Below, in pieces: positions 54,373 to 61,760 of a stretch of 64,000 nt of DNA. The DNA comes from Flavobacterium potami (lineage in GTDB: Bacteria > Bacteroidota > Bacteroidia > Flavobacteriales > Flavobacteriaceae). Location: contig NZ_JAINUY010000007.1 of the NCBI RefSeq assembly GCF_020026915.1, forward strand, positions 186,001 to 250,000, read 5' to 3'. Position 1 is the first letter of the stretch, and each line of letters begins with the position of its first letter. A program made the translations under genes and the position numbers. The notes under the pieces were generated by a model that did no database searches, was not told the DNA's origin, and saw only the letters and a list, made by a program, of their open reading frames with translations.

Positions 54373-54480
54373 GTGTTAATAATATATTTATTAACAGATT
54401 GTCGACACAATGAGTATTATATCCATGAAATCCATAATTTAGCAGACGAAATAAGAGGAAAAATCGACATAAAAAATTAA
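54373..54480 (+). pseudogene. Possible remnant of a type I restriction HsdM N-terminus
   Basis: A 35-codon frame contains IHNLADEIRGKID, close to the N-terminal signature of HsdM methyltransferase subunits (IxxIADxLRGxxD), then stops after three further codons. No downstream GWDFK/YVLG motif is found in any frame. It may be a chance match; the fragment is too short to be functional. Confidence 0.3.
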
Positions 54481-54626
54481 GCTGTTTTAAAAATGTCCGA
54501 TTATGGTCTCTTATATACGAAACATAACCAAAAAATAATTACAATAGTTACCCAAAAATTAATCGTGCTTATGAATGAATTTTACACTCGTTAAAAAAGT
54601 TGATTAAATATATTTAGTTAATTGCC

Positions 54627-54660
54627 AAAACCGTAACTCGTTTACGGTTTTTTGTTTTTT
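54627..54660 (+). terminator. Orphan terminator hairpin
   Basis: A 10-bp stem (54627-54636 and 54642-54651, AAAACCGTAA) with a short loop, followed by T-runs. The nearest upstream plus-strand gene is more than 2 kb away, so it ends an unannotated transcript or is a relic. Confidence 0.75.
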
Positions 54661-54807
54661 AGCGCTAAATCTTCCTTGAAAAAATAACATTTAATTTAGA
54701 AAGGATTTTTTATGTTTGTCTAAAAATTTTATAACTTTAATACAACCATTGAAAGATAAAAGAGCTGCGCGATCGGCTGCATTACTAACCAATTAAAAAT
54801 AGAAATT

Positions 54808-55113
54808 ATGACACTACAATATCAAGGAGAACAATACGGAAAGTCTACAACTTTTACCATTAGAATTATTGGTAATAATTTGTCAAAAAGTAGTTCAAAC
54901 TACCAAATTGATCTTTTGGTAAATGACAAAAAAGTTCCCACTTTTACAACAGAAATTCACCAAAGTCTTTCTAATTGTTTAAAAGAAATTTATTTGTTTA
55001 GAAAACATAACGGAATCAAATTTGACGAGTCAACAGAGAAAATAGTTTCACTATATGTTCCTTACGATAAGGTTTTGTACAATCACAATAAATATGCTTT
55101 ATTCAGAGCATAA
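54808..55113 (+). CDS. Small protein of unknown function
   Basis: The 101-residue cytoplasmic-looking protein starts MTLQYQGEQYGKSTTFTIRI. It has no signal or membrane segment, and alternating strands suggest a small beta-sheet fold (IDLLVNDKKVPTFTTEI; LYVPYDKVLYNHNKYALFRA). I do not recognise the family. It has its own terminator at 55137-55165. Confidence 0.6.
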   Translation: MTLQYQGEQYGKSTTFTIRIIGNNLSKSSSNYQIDLLVNDKKVPTFTTEIHQSLSNCLKEIYLFRKHNGIKFDESTEKIVSLYVPYDKVLYNHNKYALFRA

Positions 55114-55136
55114 TTTTTCTCAAAATAAAAGTAAAG

Positions 55137-55166
55137 AAGGCCATTTGTAAAATGGTCTTTTTTTTT
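55137..55166 (+). terminator. Terminator after the 101-residue gene
   Basis: A 10-bp stem (55137-55146 and 55150-55159, AAGGCCATTT / AAATGGTCTT, one wobble), loop GTA, followed by a long T-run. Confidence 0.88.
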
Positions 55167-55177
55167 GTCTATAAACA

Positions 55178-55208
55178 AAAAAAGCTCCAGATTTCTCTGA
55201 AGCTTTTT
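55178..55208 (-). terminator. Terminator after the ASKHA-fold gene
   Basis: Stem AAAAAGCTCCAGA / TCTGAAGCTTTTT (one mismatch), loop TTTC, 20 bp beyond the stop at 55228. Nearly identical hairpins occur at 60242-60272 and 60354-60388, and a degraded one at 58457-58489. Confidence 0.85.
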
Positions 55209-55227
55209 GATGTTGATAAAATGATAC

Positions 55228-56322
55228 TTAAAAGTTTGTATTTACTTTTTTAGAACGATCTGCGATATAAGAAATCAACCAGGTAACTTGTCCGTCTTTT
55301 ACGAAGTAAATTTTCTTAGTATTTAAATTTGGAATACCTTCAAGACAAGTTGTTAAAATGTTGTTTGCCGAAATAAGGTAAGCCTGATCATATGTTTTTA
55401 AAACTCTTTCTGCTTCTTTATTCGTTTTGGCAAGATTGGTGTATTTGTTGAAATTATTCTTCAAAATAGCATCGTAATTAATGATGTCTTCCATTGTTAA
55501 TGTGATGTAATGATCTTTTACATTTTCATTATAATACAATGTTGAAAAAGCCCAAACAGCTCCACCAGATAAATAAACTTTGTCTTTTTTAGCCAAAAGC
55601 GGATTAGCATCGATCATTTCTTTTACTTTCTTGCGCAAAATCGGGTTAAAATCAAACGATTTTTCCTGATACGTTGACATATCATTTGCCTGATTTGGAT
55701 TTACTACTGTTTTCTTTACTGCATCTGTAAGTGTCATTGTGCCAAAATCCAGTTCTAGAGGAACAAACTCTAATTTGTTGTCATCAAGTTCGTCAATGTA
55801 TCCACCTTTAGTAGTTTGAGCACCGATGTCTAAAAGGAAAGCATTAGCATAATCAATAGGAGGCATAGCACCTTTTACTAATGTTTTAGCTTCTTCGTTA
55901 ACATTCAAAACATCAAGATTTTTGTCCGTTAACATTTTGATTTTATTTTTTAAAACATCTACATTGCTTGCAGATGCAAAAACTGGTGCAGCAACGATGA
56001 AGATATTTTCATCTAAAATTTTATAATCGGCTCTGATTTTTTTTAATTGATCAACAACGATAACGCTTGTTTTGTTGATGTCTTCTGGAGTTAATTGACC
56101 GTTAGCTCCAATATGATCAGCAAAAGGAATTCTGTCTGTCCAGAAAGAAAGAATTTTATAATCTGCTTTTCTAATGTTATTTACATCTAGGACAGACACT
56201 TTTATAGCTCTACGTCCGATTTCAATTCCAGCATAAATGCTTTTTTGAGAAAATGCATTTATAGAAAAAAATAGATTTACTAGAATAAAAAGAAAAATTT
56301 GGGGTTTGTTTTTTTTAAGCAT
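55228..56322 (-). CDS. Secreted ASKHA-fold (exopolyphosphatase-like) protein
   Basis: Read from ATG 56322, the 364-residue protein begins with a signal peptide (MLKKNKPQIFLFILVNLFFS, cleavage after AFSQ); the frame's longer N-terminus from 56358 is not needed. After it come the phosphate-1-type loop YAGIEIGRRAIKVSVLD, the phosphate-2-type LLDIGAQTTKGGYID and the adenosine-type VYLSGGAVWAF, as in Ppx/GppA. The usual catalytic Asp/Ser pattern (DxGS, GGGSxE) is altered (EIGR, DIGAQ). The role is unknown; periplasmic location would mean no ATP. Confidence 0.72.
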   Translation of the reverse strand: MLKKNKPQIFLFILVNLFFSINAFSQKSIYAGIEIGRRAIKVSVLDVNNIRKADYKILSFWTDRIPFADHIGANGQLTPEDINKTSVIVVDQLKKIRADYKILDENIFIVAAPVFASASNVDVLKNKIKMLTDKNLDVLNVNEEAKTLVKGAMPPIDYANAFLLDIGAQTTKGGYIDELDDNKLEFVPLELDFGTMTLTDAVKKTVVNPNQANDMSTYQEKSFDFNPILRKKVKEMIDANPLLAKKDKVYLSGGAVWAFSTLYYNENVKDHYITLTMEDIINYDAILKNNFNKYTNLAKTNKEAERVLKTYDQAYLISANNILTTCLEGIPNLNTKKIYFVKDGQVTWLISYIADRSKKVNTNF

Positions 56323-56632
56323 TGTATTGTGATATAATTTAAAATAAAGAATGTTCATTTTACTTTCCCATTCATATTAGCGGTATTTTCGAGCGCAAAG
56401 ATAATCATCCGAAATCATTTTTTTAATGCTGATTTTTTAAAATATAGGAAAAAGCGATAGATTTCCCGTAAACTTAACATTGAAGAAAGAATAGTTTTTG
56501 AGTTTTTGATAATTGGGAATAGAGGTAGTTTCGTTTGGTTTGAACAAGATAGAACATTAGAATAGAGTTAGAGGAAAAGTGTTTTACAACAAGCACTATA
56601 AATTCATATTTAAAGTTTGTACTTTTGCCCTT

Positions 56633-57091
56633 ATGAATGATAATTTTATAAATGAGTACTTTGGCATAGGAATACAAAATGGTAAAACGCCTGAAAACTT
56701 AGGGGTTTTGTGGCGATCTGCTCAAAACATGGGCGCTACATTTATATTTACCATAGGTAATCGATATGCAAAACAAGCATGCGATACTCATGATGCTGTG
56801 AAAGCAATTCCATATTTTCATTATGAAACTTTTGAGGCTTTCTACGAAAATTTACCCAAAGGAGCGCGATTAGTGGGCGTAGAGCTGGCAGAAAAAGCCG
56901 CTGATTTAGAAACTTTTGAACATCCGAGAAGATGCGTTTATTTGTTGGGAGCAGAAGATCATGGTTTGTCTAAAAAAGCTATGGATAAATGTCATCATTT
57001 AGTAAAATTTAAATCGGAAAAAAGTCTAAATGTGGCCGTGGCTGGAACAATCATTATGTACGATAGAAGTTTGTCAAAACCACGTTCATAA
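56633..57091 (+). CDS. SPOUT-family RNA methyltransferase (TrmH/SpoU type)
   Basis: The 152-residue protein is read from ATG 56633; the longer frame from 56579 has no credible start. It has the SPOUT motifs ENLGVLWRSAQNMGATFIF, CVYLLGAEDHGLSKKAMD and KSLNVAVAGTIIMYDR (motifs 1-3 of TrmH-type enzymes). They bind SAM in a trefoil knot and usually methylate 2'-O-ribose of tRNA or rRNA. The TACTTTTG at 56620-56627 matches the -7 box but is only 5 bp from the ATG. Confidence 0.92.
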   Translation: MNDNFINEYFGIGIQNGKTPENLGVLWRSAQNMGATFIFTIGNRYAKQACDTHDAVKAIPYFHYETFEAFYENLPKGARLVGVELAEKAADLETFEHPRRCVYLLGAEDHGLSKKAMDKCHHLVKFKSEKSLNVAVAGTIIMYDRSLSKPRS

Positions 57092-57180
57092 AGCATTTTT
57101 TTGTGAGTTTTAAAATGGTTTTTTAGTTTCTAAGAAAGAGTTAATCTGTAATTTCAGATGAACTAAATTTGTGATATATA

Positions 57181-57702
57181 TTAAAAATAATTTAACCAAT
57201 ATTTTTCACCTCTTTGTTCTATTAGTTTATTTATGAGTATATTAAAAGACTTTTCAATCACTTTCCATTCTTCAGGTAACGTATCCATGATACAATAAAT
57301 GATTCTCACTTCGTCTTCAATTAGCTTAAAACCTAAGTATTCAGCATCTCCAATACATTCACAAAACAGTATAATTTGCGAGTCCCAATTCTCTGCAAAA
57401 TTTTCAGCTTGAAATTTATTGTGACTAATAAGTTCATCAGTACTTAAAAGTTTAAAACCAGCAAAATCTTCAATTTTGAAAAGTATCCCACCATTATAAT
57501 TAGTCAGGAAAAATTTGTACTCCGGAGCTAAGCCCTCATCAAAATACAAATCACATTTTAATAAATCATCATTTGAAGCAGCCTTATTCATCGTGAAAAG
57601 AGACGGTAAATTTTCAAATGTTGTAAGTGATCCTTTTAAATTTTCTCCTACTATACTTTTTAAATCATTTAAATCTTCTTTCATATTGTTTGTTTTGAAC
57701 AT
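57181..57702 (-). CDS. SMI1/KNR4-family protein
   Basis: About 170 residues, starting at MFKTNNMKEDL (57702) or MKED (57684); the leftward extension to 57750 overlaps the next gene and is less likely. Motifs EYKFFLTNYNGGILF, FKLLSTDELI and ILFCECIGDAEYLGF are typical of SMI1/KNR4 (SUKH) proteins, which often serve as immunity proteins of polymorphic toxins. No toxin gene is seen beside it, so a toxin-immunity role is only a family-based possibility. Confidence 0.8.
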   Translation of the reverse strand: MFKTNNMKEDLNDLKSIVGENLKGSLTTFENLPSLFTMNKAASNDDLLKCDLYFDEGLAPEYKFFLTNYNGGILFKIEDFAGFKLLSTDELISHNKFQAENFAENWDSQIILFCECIGDAEYLGFKLIEDEVRIIYCIMDTLPEEWKVIEKSFNILINKLIEQRGEKYWLNYF

Positions 57703-57728
57703 TGTAAATCTGAGCTGGCTAATTATAA

Positions 57729-58199
57729 TTAAAAACTTGAGTTTTCCCAATTTACTTCATACTTGACGATCTTATTTGGGCTTACTTTTTCAAGAATGAA
57801 AATTTTATAAAATGATTGGTATCCTGCTGGAGGATAAACAAGTTTAATTTTATTTTTCCTTTCTACTTCTTCTTTTTTAGCTTTAAAAAAAATATAGGCA
57901 TCATTTTCTAATTCATCGGGTTTTTCTAGTTTTATTTTTTCTAAAAAATCAATAGAATAGGTTGCGGTTTTGTTTTTTTGTGGATTAAATCTGAATCGCT
58001 CTTTTTTAATTTTAAAATAAACTTGAGCATTTTCTGTTGTTTTTATATTATCATCTTTACTAGAATCAAACATCATATATTTTACAGGTTTCAAATATTT
58101 TTCTCCTCCTTTATAAAAAGAAAAGTAATCAGCAGATTTTGTCTGTGCACTAGTAAAATTAATAGTAAGCAACAACAATAAGTAAATATTTTTTGTCAT
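57729..58199 (-). CDS. Small secreted protein of unknown function
   Basis: About 156 residues, read from MTKNIYLLLLLTINFTSAQ at 58199 (signal peptide; the frame starts two codons earlier at an extra Met). The mature part is charged and Lys-rich (YFSFYKGGEKYLKPVKYM), with alternating beta segments. I do not recognise the family. It lies just upstream of the SMI1/KNR4 gene on the same strand. Confidence 0.6.
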   Translation of the reverse strand: MTKNIYLLLLLTINFTSAQTKSADYFSFYKGGEKYLKPVKYMMFDSSKDDNIKTTENAQVYFKIKKERFRFNPQKNKTATYSIDFLEKIKLEKPDELENDAYIFFKAKKEEVERKNKIKLVYPPAGYQSFYKIFILEKVSPNKIVKYEVNWENSSF

Positions 58200-58211
58200 T
58201 ATTAATTGCAT

Positions 58212-58675
58212 TTTAAAGGGCGATTGTAAAAATTATTGTTACTATTTATTTATATATTTTAAACGGCTTGTTTTTATTGCTTTATGTTTATTACAGTTTT
58301 TTCTTTCGAAAATTAAAAGTATGCATTTTATACATCTAAATTATATTTTTGAATAATTCTTCTTAATAAACAAACGGAACTTTATTATGATTCCTTCTTA
58401 ATATTAGTGTTCCGCTTGTAACAACAACGAATATTTTAGTGCGAAATAAATGCTTAGAAAAAAAGTTTCAGATTTCTTTGAAGCTTTTGTTTTTAGCAGC
58501 CGTGACAATTATCTAACAATTTCCTGAACCTTTATGGCATGGTCTTTTTTTTGCAAAAATAAAAGGTAAAGTAAGAAAATTGCTTTTATTTGCAAGGTAT
58601 TGAGTAAATCACTTTGAGGGTACAGATTACAAATCTGCGCTGTTGTGACTAAAACAAAAACAATTTTAAAAGAAG
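58212..58675. other. Repeat-bearing intergenic region
   Basis: 464 bp without a gene. It holds a degraded terminator hairpin (58457-58489) and the left copy of a ~100-bp direct repeat (58539-58641) ending in an AGATTACAAATCTGCGC-type palindrome. Confidence 0.6.
58539..58641 (+). repeat. ~100-bp direct repeat, left copy
   Basis: Starts CATGGTCTTTTT and contains AAGGTAAAGTAAGAAAATTG then CTTTTATTTGCAAGGTATTG, ending in an imperfect palindrome with AATCTGCGC. It is repeated at 59194-59302 with few changes, so the two copies bracket the small membrane protein gene. Confidence 0.85.
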
Positions 58676-58975
58676 ATGGATATGGAATATAAAATATTTA
58701 GAAAGTTTTTTTTTGAAATTATCTTTTACTTTATAGTAATTATATTTCTAATTTATTGCGTTGATTTTTTTTACCTCTATTTTTTTTCAAAAATTAACGT
58801 TTTAATCCAAATCCAAATTAAACTATCAATTTATTATTTAATAACTTTAATATATTGCATATATTCTATAAATAAAATCCTGTACTTTAAACGTATTGAG
58901 TATAAAGTTAATTTGTTGATTTTTATTCTGTTGCAAATAATATTAGTAGGTACTTTTTTCAGATCCGATTTTTAA
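58676..58975 (+). CDS. Small multi-helix membrane protein
   Basis: The 99-residue protein is almost entirely hydrophobic, with about three helices (residues ~10-34, 41-63 and 77-93), and begins MDMEYKIFRKFFFEIIFY. I do not recognise the family. AT-rich codon use is stronger than that of neighbours. It lies exactly between two copies of a ~100-bp repeat. Confidence 0.5.
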   Translation: MDMEYKIFRKFFFEIIFYFIVIIFLIYCVDFFYLYFFSKINVLIQIQIKLSIYYLITLIYCIYSINKILYFKRIEYKVNLLIFILLQIILVGTFFRSDF

Positions 58976-59360
58976 TAAAATAGGTAATGCTGCAAATTAA
59001 GTGTTTTTACAAAACAACGGCGTAAAGTGCTGAAAAATAACATGAATTATAATTATTAAGTATGATAAGAGACGACCAGTTAGTTGTCTCTTCTGTTTTT
59101 AATATTTTAAAAAACCTGTTAGCGCAGATTTATAATCTGTGCCAAAAAAGTTGAGTAAGCCCAACAACGTCTTTTTGCTTAATATTTTGTAAACATGGTC
59201 TTTTTGTTGTAAAATAAAAGGTAAAGTAAGAAAATTGCTTTTATTTGCAAGGTATTGGCGAAATCACTTTGCGGGCACAGATTGCAAATCTGCGCTATCG
59301 TTGCGGAGATATATCTGCGCAATCGAAAAATTTTCCTGAAGAATTTTTAAAACTTTAAAT
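58976..59360. other. Repeat-bearing intergenic region
   Basis: 385 bp with a terminator hairpin at 59067-59092 (AAGAGACGAC / GTTGTCTCTT), an AGCGCAGATTTATAATCTGTGCC palindrome (20 bases of it suffice: GCGCAGATTTATAATCTGTG) at 59121-59140, and the right copy of the ~100-bp repeat. No gene is seen. Confidence 0.6.
59194..59302 (+). repeat. ~100-bp direct repeat, right copy
   Basis: Partner of 58539-58641; AAAAGGTAAAGTAAGAAAAT, then TTGCTTTTATTTGCAAGGTA and the terminal palindrome ACAGATTGCAAATCTGCGC are shared. Confidence 0.85.
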
Positions 59361-60071
59361 ATGAGATTGTTTTTTCTAAGTTTGATAGTGAGTATTAATA
59401 TGTATTCTCAGTCGTCTGGTAAAATTACTTATAGTTTTTACATTCCAGTAAGTGTTGATGATGCTAAAGATGAGAATGCAAAAATATTTGTTTCAAAAAT
59501 GATGGAATTTGCCAATAAACAAGAATTTGAGTTATTGTTTAATAAGTCGAAATCTAGTTTTACATATATTGATCAATTGAGATATGATTCTGACTACGAT
59601 AAAAAAATTGACAATATTTCCAGGCTTGCTTATACATCGTTAGATACTTATCTGGATTTCGAAAATAAGATAGCAGTCATGTTGATGAGCGATGGCACAT
59701 TGGTTTCAAGTATTTTGGAAAATGAAAAGTGGGATATTCAAAATGAATCAAAAAAGATTGGGAACTATTTGTGTTACAAAGCAACTTTGCAAAAAGCCTT
59801 TGTGAATAGAAAAGGAGAGCAGAAAACAAGAGAAATTATTTGCTGGTTTGCTCCATCTTTACCATATTCTTATGGACCAAAAACTTTTAATGGTTTGCCA
59901 GGACTAATTTTGGAACTTACAGAAGATAATAAAACTTTTGTAGCGTCTAAGATTGAATTATTTGATAAAAATTCAAATATAAATTTTCCTAAAGGGAAAA
60001 TGGTTTCTAAAGAAGAATATGACAAAAAGATTAAAGAAGGTTTAGGAGCAGTAATTAAGCCTAAAAGTTAA
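59361..60071 (+). CDS. GLPGLI-family secreted protein
   Basis: The 236-residue protein has a signal peptide (MRLFFLSLIVSINMYSQ). The late motif NGLPGLILELTEDNKTF carries the GLPGLI signature of this Bacteroidota family, preceded by ICWFAPSLPYSYGPKTF. About 220-300 residues is usual. The function is unknown. Palindromic AATCTGTGCCC / GGGCACAGATT repeats lie on both sides (59274-59297 and 60122-60146). Confidence 0.88.
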   Translation: MRLFFLSLIVSINMYSQSSGKITYSFYIPVSVDDAKDENAKIFVSKMMEFANKQEFELLFNKSKSSFTYIDQLRYDSDYDKKIDNISRLAYTSLDTYLDFENKIAVMLMSDGTLVSSILENEKWDIQNESKKIGNYLCYKATLQKAFVNRKGEQKTREIICWFAPSLPYSYGPKTFNGLPGLILELTEDNKTFVASKIELFDKNSNINFPKGKMVSKEEYDKKIKEGLGAVIKPKS

Positions 60072-60279
60072 AATAAATTTATTATTGGTTTTGTAAACTT
60101 TAGTTTTTACCCGTTAACCGTTAGCGCAGATTTGTAATCTGTGCCCGCGAAGTTGCGTAATTACAACAGTCGGAGCATTTCAAAATAAGTATAATAAAAC
60201 AACTTCCAAATCATTTTCTAAGCCAGAATAATTGGAAAACAAAAAAAGCTCCAGATTTCTCTGAAGCTTTTTGTCTTAG

Positions 60280-60342
60280 TAGTTCGCCGCGGCGAAGACT
60301 CGAACCTGTGTCCGCCGCGGCGGATATGAGCCCGACGAGCTG
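60280..60342 (-). pseudogene. Degraded copy of the 3' part of initiator tRNA-Met
   Basis: Same strand as the intact gene at 63423-63495. Identical blocks are 60325-60342 (TATGAGCCCGACGAGCTG, matches 63459-63476) and 60297-60310 (GACTCGAACCTGTG, matches 63435-63448). Between and after them the anticodon-stem 3' side plus variable loop, and the T-stem/acceptor 3' side, are replaced by palindromes TCCGCCGCGGCGGA and TTCGCCGCGGCGAA. The 5' acceptor and most of the D-arm are missing. It cannot fold as tRNA. Confidence 0.8.
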
Positions 60343-60392
60343 GTAAGATTTAAAAACAAAAAAAGCTCCAGATTTCTCTGAAGCTTTACTTA

Positions 60393-60420
60393 GTAGCCCT
60401 AACGGGACAATTTTCGAACC
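60393..60420 (-). pseudogene. Second tRNA-like 3' fragment
   Basis: On the minus strand it reads GGTTCGAAAATTGTCCCGTT then AGGGCTA, i.e. a T-arm-like GGTTCGA plus a CCCGTTAGGG acceptor end. It is followed by a terminator, as a tRNA gene would be. A related CGAATCCCGTTAGG scrap lies at 63294-63311. Confidence 0.5.
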
Positions 60421-60474
60421 ATTTTCAAGATGATTTGAAAAGAATAAATATAATTCAAGATTAGTTTTCTGTGT

Positions 60475-61263
60475 TCAAAACAGTTGTTTTATACTTGATG
60501 GTTTAAATAAAAGCTTCTTATTTTTTTCATACCATTCCAATGCATTGGCGTAAAAAATCTTCTCAATCTCATCTTCTGAAAAATTATCTTTTACCAGATT
60601 AATATCCTTTTCGGAGAAAGGAATTTTTGCACGGGTTGAAGGCAAGTCTGTGCCGAACATTAACGCATTTGGGTTAATTTGATGAATTTTTCTCATTGCC
60701 GCAATCGGGTCAAAATCGATTCTTCCAAAACCAGTTGCTTTAATTTTTATTCCTTTTTCCGCCCAGTAAAATAAATCGGTTAATCCTTCATTGGATAATC
60801 CCAAATGGTCAATCGAAAATTTAGGAATGTTTTGAAGAACTGTTTTTAAACCGCTCAAATCTTTACTGTCTATGTAAAGTTCGGTATGCCATCCCAATTT
60901 ATCATAGAGGTAATTTGACAGTTTTTCGATATGCTCAATTTTTTCAGATCCACCTCTTTTTACATTAAAACGTACAGCAACAACATTTGCTTTTTGAAGT
61001 CTTTCTAATTCTTCATCTGTAATATTTGCAGGAATGTTGGCAACACCATAAAAATTATCACCAAGCGTTTGTAAGGCATCAATTAAATATTCTTGGTCAA
61101 ATGCCTGGAATGAACCAGAAACTATAGCGCCTCCACTTACATTATAATTCTTTACTGAGTCGATATAATCTTCGGCAGTGAACGTAGGAGGGAGATAGCC
61201 ATTATTTTCAACCAAAGGGAATTTTGGATTTATGACATGAAAGTGAGAATCAAATAATTTCAT
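60475..61263 (-). CDS. Amidohydrolase-family (amidohydrolase 2) TIM-barrel hydrolase
   Basis: The 262-residue protein has the metal motif FDSHFHV (HxH at 7-9), ADVVAVRFN-like KANVVAVRFNVKRGG, KFSIDHLGLS and GFGRIDFDP. MFGTDLPSTRA carries the late metal Asp of amidohydrolase-2 (PF04909) proteins. These hydrolyse or decarboxylate small lactones and carboxylates; the substrate is unknown. It is 10 bp after the thioesterase gene, so cotranscription is probable. Confidence 0.85.
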   Translation of the reverse strand: MKLFDSHFHVINPKFPLVENNGYLPPTFTAEDYIDSVKNYNVSGGAIVSGSFQAFDQEYLIDALQTLGDNFYGVANIPANITDEELERLQKANVVAVRFNVKRGGSEKIEHIEKLSNYLYDKLGWHTELYIDSKDLSGLKTVLQNIPKFSIDHLGLSNEGLTDLFYWAEKGIKIKATGFGRIDFDPIAAMRKIHQINPNALMFGTDLPSTRAKIPFSEKDINLVKDNFSEDEIEKIFYANALEWYEKNKKLLFKPSSIKQLF

Positions 61264-61273
61264 TATAAATAAT

Positions 61274-61690
61274 TTAAAGTTCTTTATTTAGTCTTTTTTT
61301 AGCGCTGTTAATCAGTCTTTCTGTAGCAACAATTGCTCTGGTGTGTTCACCTTTTCCAACTAATCCGCCATTGTCAAAAACTTCAACAGAAAAGTGATAT
61401 AATTTTCCCTCTAGTTTTAGAAATCTGGCAACTGCTTTTACTTCTTCACCAACTGTAGTTGCCGCGGTATGTATAATATTAACCCCAACGCCTACAGATA
61501 ATTCTTCCTGTTTTAAAAGAGGTTTCATCATTCTGGCGGCAGCCAATTCCATTAATGCAATCATTCTTGATGTAGCAAAAACTTCAGGAAATGAATCTTC
61601 GCTAGTTAAAGGCAGTGCACTTGCCAAATCTGAAGGTTTTACTGTTAAGACTGCTTCGCTTGTTTGGTTTTGTTTTAATTTTTGTGACAT
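61274..61690 (-). CDS. FlK-like hotdog-fold acyl-CoA thioesterase
   Basis: The 138-residue hotdog protein has Thr40, Glu48 and His74 in FATSRMIALMELAAARMM and VNIIHTAATTVGEEV. This is the T-E-H spacing (8 and 26) of fluoroacetyl-CoA thioesterase FlK (T42-E50-H76), as I know that enzyme. The wider FlK-like family shares the triad and its substrates are mostly unknown. The gene is 70 bp after a fluoride-type CLC antiporter and 10 bp before an amidohydrolase gene, all on one strand. Confidence 0.85.
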   Translation of the reverse strand: MSQKLKQNQTSEAVLTVKPSDLASALPLTSEDSFPEVFATSRMIALMELAAARMMKPLLKQEELSVGVGVNIIHTAATTVGEEVKAVARFLKLEGKLYHFSVEVFDNGGLVGKGEHTRAIVATERLINSAKKRLNKEL

Positions 61691-61760
61691 AATTTTTTTT
61701 GGTTAAAGTTTAAAATGTTTATAGTTTAATGAAAATAGCAGTTGTTTAAAATTACGGTTT

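Larger units (their letters stand above)
54291..54807. other. Intergenic region with possible gene scrap and an unassigned terminator
   Basis: 517 bp without an intact gene. It contains the short hsdM-like frame at 54373-54480, and a terminator at 54627-54660 that no annotated gene explains. Confidence 0.55.
60072..60474. other. Intergenic region with tRNA relics and duplicated terminators
   Basis: 403 bp without a protein gene. It contains a palindromic repeat at 60122-60146, two near-identical terminator hairpins (60242-60272, 60354-60388), a degraded tRNA-Met 3' part (60280-60342) and a second tRNA-like 3' end (60393-60420). Confidence 0.7.

Noticed and set aside
54808..60071. Toxin-immunity island suspected from the SMI1/KNR4 gene
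   Set aside because: No toxin, Rhs, or effector-like gene is adjacent; only the family name suggests immunity.
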